NCBI GenBank assembly: GCA_001414485.1
Contig: LLEY01000275.1
Location: forward strand, 1 to 57,373
DNA from: Calycina herbarum
Taxonomy: Eukaryota; Ascomycota; Leotiomycetes; Helotiales; Pezizellaceae
Direction of reading: 5' to 3'
Length of the DNA: 57,373 bases
Position numbers and translations under genes: made by a program. This document shows positions 36,706-50,139 of this stretch, piece by piece. The notes under the pieces were generated by a model, which had not been told where the DNA came from, searched no databases, and was given only the letters and a program-made list of their open reading frames with translations. Position 1 is the first letter of the stretch. Each line of letters begins with the position of its first letter.

Positions 36706-38996
36706 CTATCCTCTTCTTAGCCTAGTATGTCTCTATACTAGAATACGAACCTAAAATACATTTATTAGAAAGATATTAACCTTCTCTTATATATAAACAT
36801 ATCCTTTTTATATACTAAATAAAAAGAGTGTTTAGCTCTTACTATATAGATTAAAACTATATAACGTCTAGCTAAGACTTGTTCTTTTTATTATAAACAG
36901 TCCTACTAATGTCTTCTAAAGCTCTCTAAATCCTCTCGCTATTCTAAGTATATTCGGTTGAAAAGGTCTTATAATAGCTCTAGCTATCTTATCGTTTCTA
37001 TCCCTAGACCTTAAAAACCTATATATTGATTTTTCTTTAGCCTTATATATAAACGATTCTCTATTACTCCTCTAAGTCCTCCTTCTTCGAGTCCTCCTCT
37101 TAAATCTTCTTCTACCTGGTTTCCTACCTTTAAAATAACTTCTTTTATTAAATAGATACTTTCCGATAATATGTCTCTATCTAACCCTAGTCCTGAGTTT
37201 TAGGCAGCCCTAGGTTTTATTAGTAGAACTTCTAAAGTTCTCTTAAGTAATAGTTAAGGTTGCCTTTTAGTTCCTATATATTTTCTAAGTATAGATAATC
37301 TAACTATTTAATCAAGTACTTAACCCGTTCTCTAACTAGTTTATAGTTAAGAATCCTCTTAACTTCGTACTCGACGTTTAGGTTTACTAGTTAAATTTCT
37401 ATAATTAGAGCTAGTAGTACTCCTAGTAGTACTAGTTCAAGTAAGGATATATAGAATACTAGGTAGATGTTTATTATCCTTAGTAGTACTAATTTATAAT
37501 TTAAAGGTCTCTTAACTTATTTGATTTTAAATAGTCTAAGTTTTTTATAATCTAGTTTATTACTTAGTCTTTTCGTATTAATGTTTTTTTATACTAAGTA
37601 GACTTTATCTCTCTCTTTTAACATTAGCTTCTAACTACGTTGTTTATTATAGTAGTACGTATTTCTTTCTACTATAAACTATAAATCTTCTATAAGTTCC
37701 TTATATAACCTCTTAATTTTCAAGACCTAAATATAAGCAAGTTGATTATTAATAGTCGTAGATAGTAGTTCTTAGTATACTAATAATTTATATCTAAAGT
37801 TAGTATAGAATAGTATAATAAGTATTATTTCTATTACTAAACTATTATAGGTAAACTATACTAAAGATAGTAGTTCTACCTAGTTATTTTACTAGTAGTT
37901 TATATAATAACAAAGGTATATTTTAACTACTTAATTTATCTGTTCGTTTCCTCTATTTATTTAAGAGTGAAAAGCTATAGAGAGCTTTCTTTTTATACCT
38001 AATCGTTCTATAAGAGCAATCTAAAATTTTAAAGTAAAAAGTTTATCTCTATCTAAGAGTATTTCTTTAAATAGTCTATATCTTAAGACTACTTCTCTAA
38101 GGAATATAAATACTAATTCCTTAGCTATACTTAACTCTATATATACTACTAAAATTATATATTTTATAAGTCGTTCTATAATAACTAGGATCGTATTATA
38201 TTCAACTCCTATTATTAGATCTTTAGATTTTAGTAATTTAATAATAAAATCTATAGATATTAATTTCTAAGGTATTTATAGTATTAAAGTAGTGTTTATC
38301 TATCTATAAGAAGTATAGTAAGAAGCCTTATTCCTAGTATAAGTATTATATTCTACTATTACTTCCTTAACTATCGTAGATAATTAATTAATATAGTAGT
38401 ATTATCTTATTCTCTAGAAGGTTCTACGAATTCCTTAGTAGTTATAAGCAGGCGTAGTATAGTATTCTTATATAAATTCCTTTATATATAAGCTAAGGAC
38501 CTATAATTTCCCTTTTATATACTAGTTATAACCTTTATATATATTCTAAATTTTATCTATCTAGATGTCGTTTATTACTACTATTTTATATATAGTAGGT
38601 ACTAAGTCTCTATTTTTAAGAGTTTTTAGGATCGTAATCTTCTTATACTCTTTAAATCCCTTATATCTAGGTTTCTAGCTAAGAGTATTAGCTCGAGCAT
38701 TTAACGTTCTCTTTATATATTAAATAATAATATTAAATCCTTCTAATATCTCTAACTATCTAGCTAATTATCTTATTATAAGTTTCTTAGTTATTATAAA
38801 CGTTCTAAGGTTTTCATAGTTAGATAAAACTATAACTAGGTGTTTTACTAGCTATAAATAAATTCTCTAGTATTCTAAAGCTAATACTATAGTAAGCAGT
38901 TTCTTATCAAAGATACTATAGTTTTATTATACTAGGTTAAATGTTTTAGAATAATATATAATAGGTATAAGTTTTCCTTTTTTATTTAGTTATAGG

Positions 38997-39179
38997 TGTG
39001 ACAGTCCCAGTCACATACGACTGGATCACGTGCCGAGGTTCTACCGAAGTCTCGCTTAGTGTACATAAATAGAGACAGAGCGTACCAACTCTCCTCTTCT
39101 CTCTTTAGTTTAGTTTTCTTCGAATATAGATACTATTTTGTAAGTATCTCTTTTAGTGTATTTGTAGAGGGCTGTTATA
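38997..39179 (+). repeat. 5' LTR of B
   Basis: 183 bp, with an internal TATA-like ACATAAATAG. The start TGTGACAGTCCCAGTCACA is itself an inverted repeat. Confidence 0.92.
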
Positions 39180-39299
39180 CTAAAACTAAACTTATACTCT
39201 CGCCTAGGAAGGCATACGAATATCCTAAAACTAACGAACGAAAACATATACATTCACCTTATAGTAAATCCCTTCGTACGCGGTAATAAGTTACGACGC

Positions 39300-42200
39300 T
39301 CCTCTCTTAGCTAGCTTGATAAGTAATTAGACGAAGAGCCTCTACCTTTACCTTTACCTTTGCCACCTACTATTAATACTAGCTCTTGAAAGACTAAGAC
39401 CTCTTCCTAAGCTATAGCACCACTACCTCTACCTACTAGCAAGGCTACTGCTAGCTCTTCTGCAGTAGTAAAGTCTAAGTCACCTCCTCCTCTTATAGTC
39501 GACGATGCCTTACGACAAATCCTTTAGACGATAACTACTCTTATAGATAAGGTCTACTACCTTGAAGTTAATACTAGATCTACCTCTTAAGTAGTAGAAA
39601 TACACACACGCTGTGAATACACCTCTATAGAGCTTAAAGCTGAAAAGGTTGCCTAATCTACTCCTACTGCCTAGTCTTCTAAGAAGACTAGTAAAGTAGA
39701 GAATCTACGTACATTTACGATAGAAGACGACTAGATCATATACGATACCTAGGAGACTGAAATTATAGTAAAGCTATATATTAATACCAACTACTTCGAA
39801 TCTAAGGAGGCAAAGATGAATCTAGTATATCGCGCTACTACTAGCTAAGCACGTAATTATATTTACCTAAAATATAAGTTCGATACTAACAACTGATTCA
39901 CTACTTATAACAAGATGCTAGCTTACCTCTATAACATTATAGTTAGTTCATACGTTTATAACAAGGCTTATAAGAAGTACTAAGAGCTACGAATAGCTCA
40001 AGAGACGTTCTACGAGTTTCGAGCAAAGTTCTAGAAGCTGGTAGACAAGTCTGGGGCTCTAAAGTAAGATAGAATTAACGACCTTTTTAATAAGTTAACT
40101 ATTAACCTTCGACAAGCCCTTACAGTTATTAGACTTTAAGCTAAGAGAGACATAGACCTCTTTTACACTCTTGCTAGTAGCGTCGACAACGACCTACAAG
40201 ACATTGCAGAAGAAAAGGCTAGAAAGCGTATAAGCAAGTATCTACCTACTATAGCTACAAATACAGCTATAGCTACACGTTCTCTAGAAATTCCTACTCG
40301 CGCAGCTAGCATTTACCCCTCTACTAACATGTGTTATAACTATAGAGAAGTCGGCTATTATATCAAGTCCTACCCACAGCTAAGAGTCCATAAGAAGGTA
40401 GACTTAAGCGAGCTAGAGAAAGAAGAAGAAGCTAGATCTAAGTCGGGAAACGAATACACCTAAGAGAAGACTCCCTCTTAGGTAAATATAGGATTAATCT
40501 CTCTAAGATTAATCTACGGTTATTAGTTAGTAGAAAAGCGTTTACTTTACCTAGTATAATAACAATTAATAGATACAGTATATAAACCACTACTCTTAGT
40601 AACCTAGGAGCAAATACATTCTCTTTTATAGACGCCTAATTCAGCTACGACTTAGCGAAGTTCTATAACCTTAAAATAAAAAGACTTCCTATATCTATAA
40701 AGATTCGCGGATATAACGGAGAGATTAGTAGAGAAGCTACTCACTACCTCCTCTCTAATTACGTATTAGATAGCTATAAATTCTTTAACATACCCTTTAT
40801 TCTACTAGACCTAGGATTATATAACGTTATCCTTGGCTGAAAATTCTTTAAATACTTTTATATTAATATCGATGTAACTTATCGAAAGTTACTCTAGCTA
40901 GAGGAACTCAAGCCTTACTTCTCTGCTCGGCAGCCTACCCCCCTCTTACGCGAAGCTATTCGTCCTAAGGACCCTACGCTCTTTTACCAGAATTAGGCAG
41001 ACGCTCGTGACCTTGTAATAGAAACAGACGAATTATAGAGATAGAATAGCCGATCTATTCTAGAACTCTATATAATAGAACATCTAGAATACGTACCTAC
41101 GATCCGCGAAAGCAACTACTAGTCTTCTATATAAGCATAATACCGGATTATAAAACGGGAACTCGAGGGATTACCTAAGAAAGTACTTACCCTAGTCTAT
41201 CGACGAAAGCCCTTTCTAAAGCAAGAACCTTCTATAATAATCAACATCTCTACTATATCCGCGGTAGGAATACACTACTATTTACTTTAGGAAGATAGTA
41301 AGATGTTTACTACTAGCTTATACGAGATTAATAGTATCATAGCTAGACAAGAAGAGGATCGTATAGCAATACTAGAGGTTCTAGAGAAGTACGTAGATTT
41401 TATAGACGTATTCTTAAAGGAAGCTTTAAATACCCTACTACCTTACCGATATTACAACTATAAAATACAGCTAGAAGGAACAGATACCCTTAGATATTCC
41501 CTACTATATAAGATGTCGACTAAAGAGCTACTTACTATAAAGGAATATATCTTAGACAACCTTTATAAGGGATTTATAGAGTATAGCTAGTCCCCTTTTA
41601 CTACTCTAGTACTATTTATTAAGAAGGTAGACAGAAGATTACGCTTTTATATCAACTTCTAGAAGCTTAACAACCTTACTCGAAAAGACCGCTATCCACT
41701 TCCTCTTATCGATGAAATACTAGCTCGTATTAGCTAAGCTTATATCTTTACAAAACTCGATATCTATTAAGCTTTCTATTATATATAAATAGATCCTAAT
41801 TCTGAAAAACTAACCACTTTCCGTACACGTTATAGAACGTATAAGTGTAAGGTTCTACCCTTTAGACTTACAAATAGACTATCTATATACTAGCGGTATA
41901 TAAACGACGTACTTTTCGACTATTTAGACGATTTCTACTCTACTTACTTAGACAACATCCTTATCTATTCTTCGAATATATTAGAGTACGAGGAACACGT
42001 ACGAAAAGTCCTCTAACAACTACGAGATACTAGCTTATAAGCAGATATTAAGAAATACGAATTTAACGTTGAGAAGACAAAATACCTTAGCTTTATTATT
42101 AGGACTAATAGTATTAAAGTAGATCTAGAAAAAGTTATAGTAGTCTAGAATTAGCAAGCACCAGATATAGTAAAAGGCGTCTAGAGCTTCCTAGGCTTTT

Positions 42201-44460
42201 ACAACTTCTACCGGAGGTTTATATAGAATTACAGAATTATTATAAAACTACTTATACGTCTTATAAAGGACAACGTACTCTTTAACTTCGACAAAAGCTA
42301 CTAGGACGCTTTTAAGAAGCTGAAAGAATACCTTATAACAGCACTAGTTCTTCGCTACTACTCTCTAGAGCTTCCTACGATAATCGAGATAGACGCCTTA
42401 GACAGGATAATCGCTAGGATACTATAACAACAGTAAGCAGACGGCGAATAATACCTAGTAGCTTACTTTAGTAAGGTTATGTCCTTAGCTAAGTATAATT
42501 ATAAGATTTACGATAAAGAGATGCTCGTAATTGTACGCTCGCTTATAGAATAGAGACTGGAATTGTAAAGCACGTATAAGAAAGTTCGTATTTATACTAA
42601 CTATAAAGTACTCGAGTACTTTATAACGATAAAGCAGCTTACTATACGTTAAGCTAGATGGGCTAAAGCTTTAGCTAAATACTACTTTATAGTAATATAC
42701 TGTTCTAGAAAAGAGAATAGAAAGGCAGACGTTTTAACACGAAAAACGGACGAGTTATAGACTTAGAAGAAGCTAAAAGAATAATACCGGACCTGTATAC
42801 TCTTAACGAAAGAACAAGTCGATATAGAAACACTTAAAGACCTCGAGGTCGAAATAAGCTCTATTATACTAGCTCCAGTCGACGACGACCACTTCCAGGA
42901 GTCTCTTACGCTCTCTAAACGAATCCGTAAAGCAAATAAGGATGCTAAGACACTTCAAGCTTTACGATTATAGGCTAAGAACGACGAAGACTCTCCGTAC
43001 GTCTTAGAGGAAGACCTACTGCTTTATCGAGGCTACTTAATAGTACTAGATATCGATACTTTATAGACAGACCTAATCCGTGAAGCACACGACCAAGTAC
43101 TACTAGCCCACCCTAGACGAGATAAGACCTACCAGATCCTTCGCTCGAGATATATCTAGCGAAATATAAAGTCTAACATTGCGTAATACGTACGTAACTG
43201 TTACGAATGTTAAAGAGCGGATGTACTAAGAGATAAGACCCCTAGTTATCTACACCCACTTCCAGTCCCATTACGTATATGGCAACACGTGGCAATAGAC
43301 TTTAAATCCTTCCTAGCTAATAAGCACGGCTTTGACAACGTATTCGTAGTTATCGACCGATTATCTAAATAATCCATCTCTATCCCGTACTAAAAGGAAG
43401 TAACGGCTAAGCAGATGGCTAGGCTATACTTATAGCACGTATTACGATATTACGGAATCCTAGAGAGTATTGTCTCTAATAGAGGCCCTCAGTTTATCTC
43501 TGCCTTCTAGCGAGAATTTACGCAAATCCTTAGCGTCCGGCTTCGACTTTCGACTGTAAATCACGCCTAGACAGATAGATAAACCGAAATTATAAACCAG
43601 TACCTAGATTAGCGCTTACGGCCGTATATAAATTACTACCAGAATAATTGGTTAGAGCTACTTCTAATAATGGACCACGCTTAGCTTATACTGCCTTATA
43701 GTACTATTGGAATGTCCTCGTTCGAATTACAAAAGGGCTACTTACCAAGAACGTCTTTTGACTAGCATACGCCTAAACCCTCGACTATATAAGAGAGGCT
43801 ATCATAAGAAGAAGCTACAACAGTTATAAAGACTCTTTAAGAAGTACTAGACGTTAGCCGAGCGAATATAGTAAAAGCTTAAGAAAAGAAAGAACAGGAC
43901 GTGAATAGACATAGACGAGAAGTAGACTTTGGAGTCGGCGATATAGTTTTTGTTACTATAAAGGACTAGAATACGTAAAGACCTAGCTAGAAGTTAGACT
44001 ACTAGATGGCTAGACCTTTTAAGATCCTTAAGGAAGTTAGCTCTGCTTTTAGACTCTAGTTACCATCCTCTATTAGAGTCTATCCTGTCTTCGCACCAGA
44101 GAAGTTACGCAAAGCTTTAGACGATCCTCTACCTAGACAAGTAAGTGTACTACCTCCACCGATTATCGTCGACAAAGAAGAAGAATAGGAGGTTAAGGAA
44201 GTACTTGCAAGTAAGACGCGATGGAAGTCTCTTTACTACCGATTAAAGTAGAAGGGCTATAACGAGGACCTTAACTGGCACCCAGCTCGCTACGTAGCCT
44301 ACTCGCCACATATGTTAAAGGAATTCTATTTAGCGAATCTAACAGCTGACGGGCCTCCAAAGGCTCTTCCTTTGTAGCTAGAGGCGTACGAGGCAGGAAG
44401 AGACAATTACAGCGAATTAGAGAGTAACGACCCTATGGCTACGGAAGACAAAGCGGCTTA
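39300..44460 (+). pseudogene. Gag-Pol of chromovirus B, RIP-inactivated
   Basis: Domains in order on the plus strand: Gag (39330-40450; LRIAQETFYEFRAKFQKL), a zinc-knuckle site near 40327-40375 with only the first Cys left (CYNYREVGYYIKSYPQ); aspartic protease about 40590-40860 (LGANTFSFIDA, ILLDLGLYNVILG); reverse transcriptase about 41400-42150 ([35 protein letters not shown]); RNase H about 42300-42760; integrase about 43080-43800 (HPRRDKTYQILR, NCYEC, IDRLSK, DRQTEIINQYL); chromodomain-like C-terminus about 44206-44340 (KGYNEDLNWHPARYV). Longest open run is 95 codons (41303-41590). Stops sit mostly at former CAA, CAG and TGG codons. Confidence 0.85.
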
Positions 44461-44492
44461 GTTAGAGGGGGCCCGGTTGAAGGAGGGGGTGG

Positions 44493-44675
44493 TGTGACAG
44501 TCCCAGTCACATACGACTAGATCACGTGCCGAGGTTCTACCGAAGTCTCGCTTAGTGTACATAAATAGAGACAGAGCGTACCAACTCTCCTCTTCTCTCT
44601 TTAGTTTAGTTTTCTTCGAATACAGGTACTATTCTATAAGCATCTCTTTTAGTGCATTTGTAGAGGGCCGTCACA
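44493..44675 (+). repeat. 3' LTR of B
   Basis: 183 bp; differs from the 5' LTR at about ten sites, all C/T or G/A. Confidence 0.92.
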
Positions 44676-47600
44676 ATAGGTAAATCATACCTATAGATAT
44701 ATCTAAGGCGTCTATTTTAATTGTGCTTAGTTTCTTTATATTAAAATTATATAGAATAGGTTTTTCTATAAACCTTACTTTAATTTTCTAAAAAGCATTC
44801 TCTATTTATTTATTCTATATAAACTTAATAGCTTTTTTAACTAGTATTAATATTAGTTTAGTAATCTTTATATAGTCTTATATAAATAGATAATAGAAGT
44901 TTATAAATCTAAGGAAAGACTATATATCTTTTATATTCTCTAGTAATTTCTAGTTTAAGATGTCTTAGATCTTTGCTAAATCTATTTCTATTTTCTCTAA
45001 GCTAAATACCTATTCTAGGAAAAGTATCTAAGTTACTCTAAACTCGTATTTTAAGAGTTTTAACTAAGAGTTTACTTTTATAAGTTATTATAAACTTTTC
45101 TAATATATCTCTTATATTCTTCTTCTTTTTCTAAGAAGATTAGGATATTATCTAAGTAATAGATTACTATTACTCTTAAAAGATCTCTTAAAATATTATT
45201 ATTTTATCTCTAATATATAGCTAGTATATTATAAAGTCTAAATAGTATAACTATATATTTATAAAGGCCTAATAGTAAGGCAAATACTATCTTCTATTCG
45301 TCTCCGGTTTTTATTTATATAAGTCTATAAGCATTTTATTAATCTAATTTCATAAATCATACTACCTTACCAAACTTATCTTATAAGTATTAGCTAGGTA
45401 GTAGTAGATAAGCGTTCTTAACTATAGTATAATTTACTTCCTAATAATTAATATATACTCTTCTATCTAGGTCGTCTTTCTTCTTAATAATAAGTATATT
45501 TAAGGTAATTAGTAACTTAGATCTTCTAATATATCCCTTCTTAATACCTCTCTTTATATAACTTTCTATTCTCTATAGACTTTTCTAGTTATATAACCGA
45601 AGCTTCTACTTTAAGAGGTAATAACCCTCTTTTAATTTAATCTTATAATCCTATAAGTAATGTTCTAGCAAAGCTTATAAGTCTTCTAGGTTTTTGAATA
45701 AAGCCTTAAATTCTCTATACTATATAGGTATTTTGTTATTAGCTTCCTTACTAACCTATAGAGGACCTTAGGTAAGGTGTCCTAGTACTTTAGAAGAGGT
45801 AGCGCTAACCTTATTCTAGTCTTAAAGTTATAAACACGAACCCTTGTATTTATATCGACTAAAGGTTATTATTCTAGCCTTTTAGTCGATTTCTAGATTA
45901 TATTCCTAAATTTATAGTATACTAAGTATTACTTCCTTACTTTCTATTTTAACGATATTAAATTATATATCTAAATAGTATTCTTTAATATTAGCTTTTA
46001 TTAGAATAGTTTACTAATTAATAATCTTATTTTAATATATAATATCTATTTTATTAACTACTCTTAATTAATATAGTCTTATTCTTTTAATTAGAATATT
46101 TAGCTTCTCTTAAGCTATTAGAGAGATAAAGTTACCTATTACTCCTAAGTCTATTATAACTTATAACTTCTTCTCTTATATTTCTATAGTTACTACTAAC
46201 TATCTTTCTTCTAAAGTAGTATCTAACTTTACTTTAATATATTAGACTTTAAAAGATCGATTTTCTCGATTATAATTCCTTCTCTCCTCGTTCTTATACT
46301 ATAGAAAGAATCTTACTCTTTTCTTATTAGTATATACTACCTTATATACTAATCTATATTCTAGGATTCCTATTATCCTAGGAATTCCTCTTATAAATCG
46401 TTTTAGTAATTATTCGTAGTTATATTAGATCTATTTATAACTAGTTTCTAAAATAGCTTTTATAAACTATAGTTCTCTTATATATAGATAATCTAAAGTA
46501 GCCTCTAGTATACTTATCTCTAATTTTATATAATAAACCTTAAATATATAGTCTCTTAAATTCTTTTCTCTAACAGCTTATATCTAGAACTAAGGAAAGA
46601 ATACCACTCCTTCTTTATCTAATAATACTACTTCGTATATCTAATAATATTCTACTATTCTAGCAGGTTCTAGTAATATTCCTTTAAACCGCTTCTATAA
46701 TAACTAGTCTAAGGTCGGACTTAGTTTATATCGTATCTATTATACTATTGTTTCCTAAACTGTTTCTATAAACTATAGTTCTCTAGTTAATAGATAGTAT
46801 AATTCTTCTAGTTCCGTTTTAGCCTATCTAGTTATATTAAGCTCTCTTCGCTTCTAGAATAGTATACTAAATAGTTATTATAAGTCGTATTTTCTAAATA
46901 CTAGTCTATTATTTCTAATTAATATAACTATAATATATCGTTTAAACTCCTTTAGTATAATATCTTTAGACAGTATCCTAAGGAAAGAGGTTTTAATTCG
47001 TTTCTTAAATCCCGTTAGAACTTACTATATCTATATACTAATTTTATCTAAAATATTATATATTCTCTATATATCTCCTACTTTAGAGTAGCTAGGTTTT
47101 TTAACTAGTTATCGTTTATATTCTAGTTCTTTCTCTTTAATAGTTTTCTATCTAGTAATTAAACTAACTAGAGTTATTATTTTAGAGTTATTACTTATAA
47201 CTATATATATTATTAAGATAGTTAGGTTAACTCCTTATATTATATAAGGACTCTAGAAATCTAGTTTCTAGTTATTAATATATACTTATTAATTTCCTTA
47301 TTTAAAGGTTCTAAGGAAAGCCTAAGTTTCTCTAACTTTAAAATCTTTATTTCTTATTTCTCTTTCTAAACTAGAAGATGAATCTAATATCTCTAAAGAA
47401 CTAGTCGATAGTAGTAATTCGTATTCTACTTAAAGAGGTTACTTAGATTCTATTACTAATTATATATTATAATATTCTTTAAGAAGTAGATCCTTATTAT
47501 TATTAGTATCTTATATATTACTAATTCCTTTATTATTTTCAATCTAGGTTCTATATTCTTATACTTTAAGCTTCTTATCTATAAGTTTAATATAATTAGT

Positions 47601-48004
47601 TAAGGCTACCTATTATTAAATAGTAGTATTGATTTATTTCTTTCTCTTAGAGTCTTTCTTCTTACTATACTTATTTACTCTATAACCTAGAAGGCTATAG
47701 TTATAATATAAGTTCTACTTACGTCGATGATTTCGCTCCTTCTAGGAAAGTCCTCCTTTCTTAGGAAAGGTTTTCTTCTATATAGCGTTTGCCTTCTTAC
47801 TATGTTTATTAGCATAGAAGTGCTTCTACTTCTCTAACCTTTTACTCTTTTCCTTATACCTAGGGTTACTCTTTCTGAATTTATATAGGCAGTTATCTAG
47901 CTAGATAACTTCCTTAATTATACTTATAATAGTTAAGAATTATATATTCTACTTAGCTATTTCCTTATAAATATATATCTTTAATCCTCTATAAAAGAGT
48001 TCTA

Positions 48005-48450
48005 TGTTACGAATTACGTTATATGTAGTAAGTAGTCTAGACGGCGCTCTAATAGAACAATACACGATATCTAGGAAATAGAAGGCGACACGGGAGGGAA
48101 TTAGTAATACGAAGGTATTTAGGTATTCCAGGATCTCACTGTTGGGTGGCCGTTGATAGTTACGTGATAGATCCCCTCGGATCCCTTAGGGGATCTAGAG
48201 GGATCCAGGGATCTAGGCTTATATAGGGATCTAGGTAGCACGAGAGGATCTATATATACCGGCACGTCTGCTATTAAATAGGAGCTTCGTACTTAACTTT
48301 AGTTATTAATCTTATTATATTATTTGATATCTTTGATATAAGTAACGAGTTCATTTCTAAGTAAACAACCCGGCGCATCTGTACTTCTTACCTATATACT
48401 AACCTTCGAGACTTAGTTATCTTTGTTTAGTTCGTTTGAGTTTCGTTATA
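48005..48450 (+). repeat. Solo LTR of family A inside A2
   Basis: 446 bp, TGTTACGAATTACG...TTTCGTTATA, flanked by TTCTA at 48000-48004 and 48451-48455. The A1 copy keeps the uninterrupted gag sequence around 30800, confirming the site. It is less mutated than the surrounding A2 DNA. Confidence 0.88.
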
Positions 48451-49078
48451 TTCTATAAGAGCGATAGTATTCTATTCTAACTTCGTTCTATAACATTGAA
48501 ATTTATTAGTATAATCTATTGCTAATCTAGTCTAGTGTAATTCCAAAAGCTTATATATAGCTGTTTAGATTATATCAAAGTCTCTAAAAACTTTCTTAAT
48601 AGTTGTCTTAAATCCTCTCTAAAATTTAAATATAATCTTAGTTAATTCTATCTTTCCGTCTTTATCCTTATTCTTAAAGAAGTCCTCTAAGTATAGCTAG
48701 GCCTATTCTAATACTACTTCTCTAAGGTAGGAGATAGTAAAGATAGTTTATGAATTATAATTACTCTCGAACTTATTAGAGTTAAAGTTGAAATAGATGT
48801 CTATTTAGAGAAGGAATAAGTTAAGTTTCTTTTACTTCTTATAATACGTATCTAGTATCTTAACTTTAATAGACTTAAGTACTTCGACCTTATAAAGCTC
48901 GGGGGCGTCCGGTATACTAACATTGTCGTCGTTCCTAGTTAACTGCGTACTAGCAGGTGTCCTTCTAGTTACACTTCTAGATATACCTACAACGTTGACT
49001 CGACTAGTATTCGGGCTAGCTGCTGCGGCGGGGGTTGCTAGGGCTATAGCAACTAAACTTCTAAGCAGGTACTTAAAG

Positions 49079-49539
49079 TATAACGAAACTTAAATAAACT
49101 AAATAAAGATAACTAAGTCTCGAAGGTTAGTATATAGGTAAGAAGTATAGATACGCCGGGTTGTTTACTTAGAAGTAAACTCGTTACTCGTATTAAAGAT
49201 ATTAAATAAGATAATAAGATTAATAACTAAAGTTAAGTACGAAGCTTCTATCTAATAGTAAACGTACTAGTCTTATATAAAACCTTCGTTTATATTAGAG
49301 TCCTCCTTAGTAGGAGTCTCGAAGATAGAGTCCGACTCTATTTCTAGGGCTTCTTAAAACTAGACTCTATTATCTAACTACTTCTAACTAAGTTACGTAA
49401 TATAACTATAATAAGATTCTAGGATTATATGTCCTACTATATCTAACTCTTTCTTTCTTCCAGGGTTATAATAGTGCCCGTCCTGTTAGAGCGTCGCCTG
49501 GACTTCACTTCGTCACGTGCTGACACGTGATTCGTAACA
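49079..49539 (-). repeat. 5' LTR of A2
   Basis: 461 bp; on the minus strand TGTTACGAATCACGTG...GTTATA, followed inward by CTTTAAGTACCTGCTTAGAAG, the same leader that follows the A1 5' LTR at 30018. Confidence 0.88.
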
Positions 49540-49544
49540 CTAGA

Positions 49545-50139
49545 TCGAAGACGGGGTTAGAGGTAGAAAGGATAGCTAGTCTAGTAGCCTCTTCTTCTCT
49601 ATACTCTTTCTTCTTCTATTCCTTCTTATCTTCTCTCTCTTTCTTCTCTCTCTTCTCTAGCTTAGCTATAGAGTTTAGACCGGAGCGAATCAGCTACTAC
49701 TCTTGCTTATTAAGCTAGCGCTAAAGTTTCTACAAACGAAGAACCTTAGTAGCCGCCTTCTATTAGAACTACTAGGCCTGTTCTTTCTTATCTCTTAATT
49801 TCTATTACTACTAGTTAATTAAGAACTAGTTAGAAAGTAAAGGTATTTAATTTCGTAACTTAATATCGTAGGATTTCTTCTACTTTATATACTTAGAATA
49901 TTTATTAACTTCTAAAGTCGAGGCTATAGCTATATACTTCTATCTAGAACGTTTATATCGAGTATAAGATACTATCTCTTCTCTAGATCTATTAATACAC
50001 TTTACTAGTTTAATCTAGCGTTTATATTTATAAGTATAAGTAGTATTTATATTAAAATTAAAAAAGACTAATAGCTCTTTAACGATATTTCCTAGGCTAT
50101 ACTTAAGCGTAGAGACACGCTAGTCTAAGAAGGGGATAG
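49545..50139 (+). pseudogene. Distal part of A1 after the chromodomain
   Basis: Continuation of A1 downstream of the A2 insertion. It encodes, through stops, a lysine- and tyrosine-rich segment of unknown role, and its last 50 bp match A2 just upstream of the 3' LTR. Chromoviruses usually end soon after the chromodomain, so this is an extra segment; whether it was ever translated is unknown. Confidence 0.5.

Larger units (their letters stand above)
38997..44675 (+). mobile_element. Ty3/Gypsy chromovirus B, full-length, inside A2
   Basis: 5679 bp with 183-bp LTRs (38997-39179, 44493-44675) starting TGTGACAG and ending GTCACA (GTTATA in the mutated 5' copy). It is flanked by ATAGG at 38992-38996 and 44676-44680. 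A polypurine tract GAAGGAGGGGGTGG precedes the 3' LTR. CA/TG loss is moderate, far less than in A1 and A2, so it is the younger arrival. Different family from A in LTR and protein sequence. Confidence 0.92.
36706..49078 (-). pseudogene. Gag-Pol of chromovirus A2, RIP-inactivated and interrupted
   Basis: Minus strand, reading from 49078 down: Gag about 49070-47650 with the solo LTR breaking it at 48005-48450; protease and reverse transcriptase about 47300-44700; element B lies between RNase H and integrase (38997-44675); integrase about 38700-37450; chromodomain about 37400-37190. Every domain has multiple stops. It is collinear with A1 except for the insertions. Confidence 0.72.
36245..49539 (-). 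mobile_element. Ty3/Gypsy chromovirus A2, inverted copy inside A1
   Basis: 461-bp LTRs at 49079-49539 (5') and 36245-36705 (3'), flanked by CTAGA at 36240-36244 and 49540-49544. Removing element B and the solo LTR with their duplications leaves about 7.16 kb, collinear with A1. A1 sequence resumes at 49545 and ends with GACACGCTAGTCTAAGAAG before its 3' LTR, matching the same place in A2, which confirms the reconstruction of the nesting. Confidence 0.88.

Noticed and set aside
39059..39286. 75-codon plus frame
   Set aside because: Spans the LTR and leader of chromovirus B; not a gene of its own.
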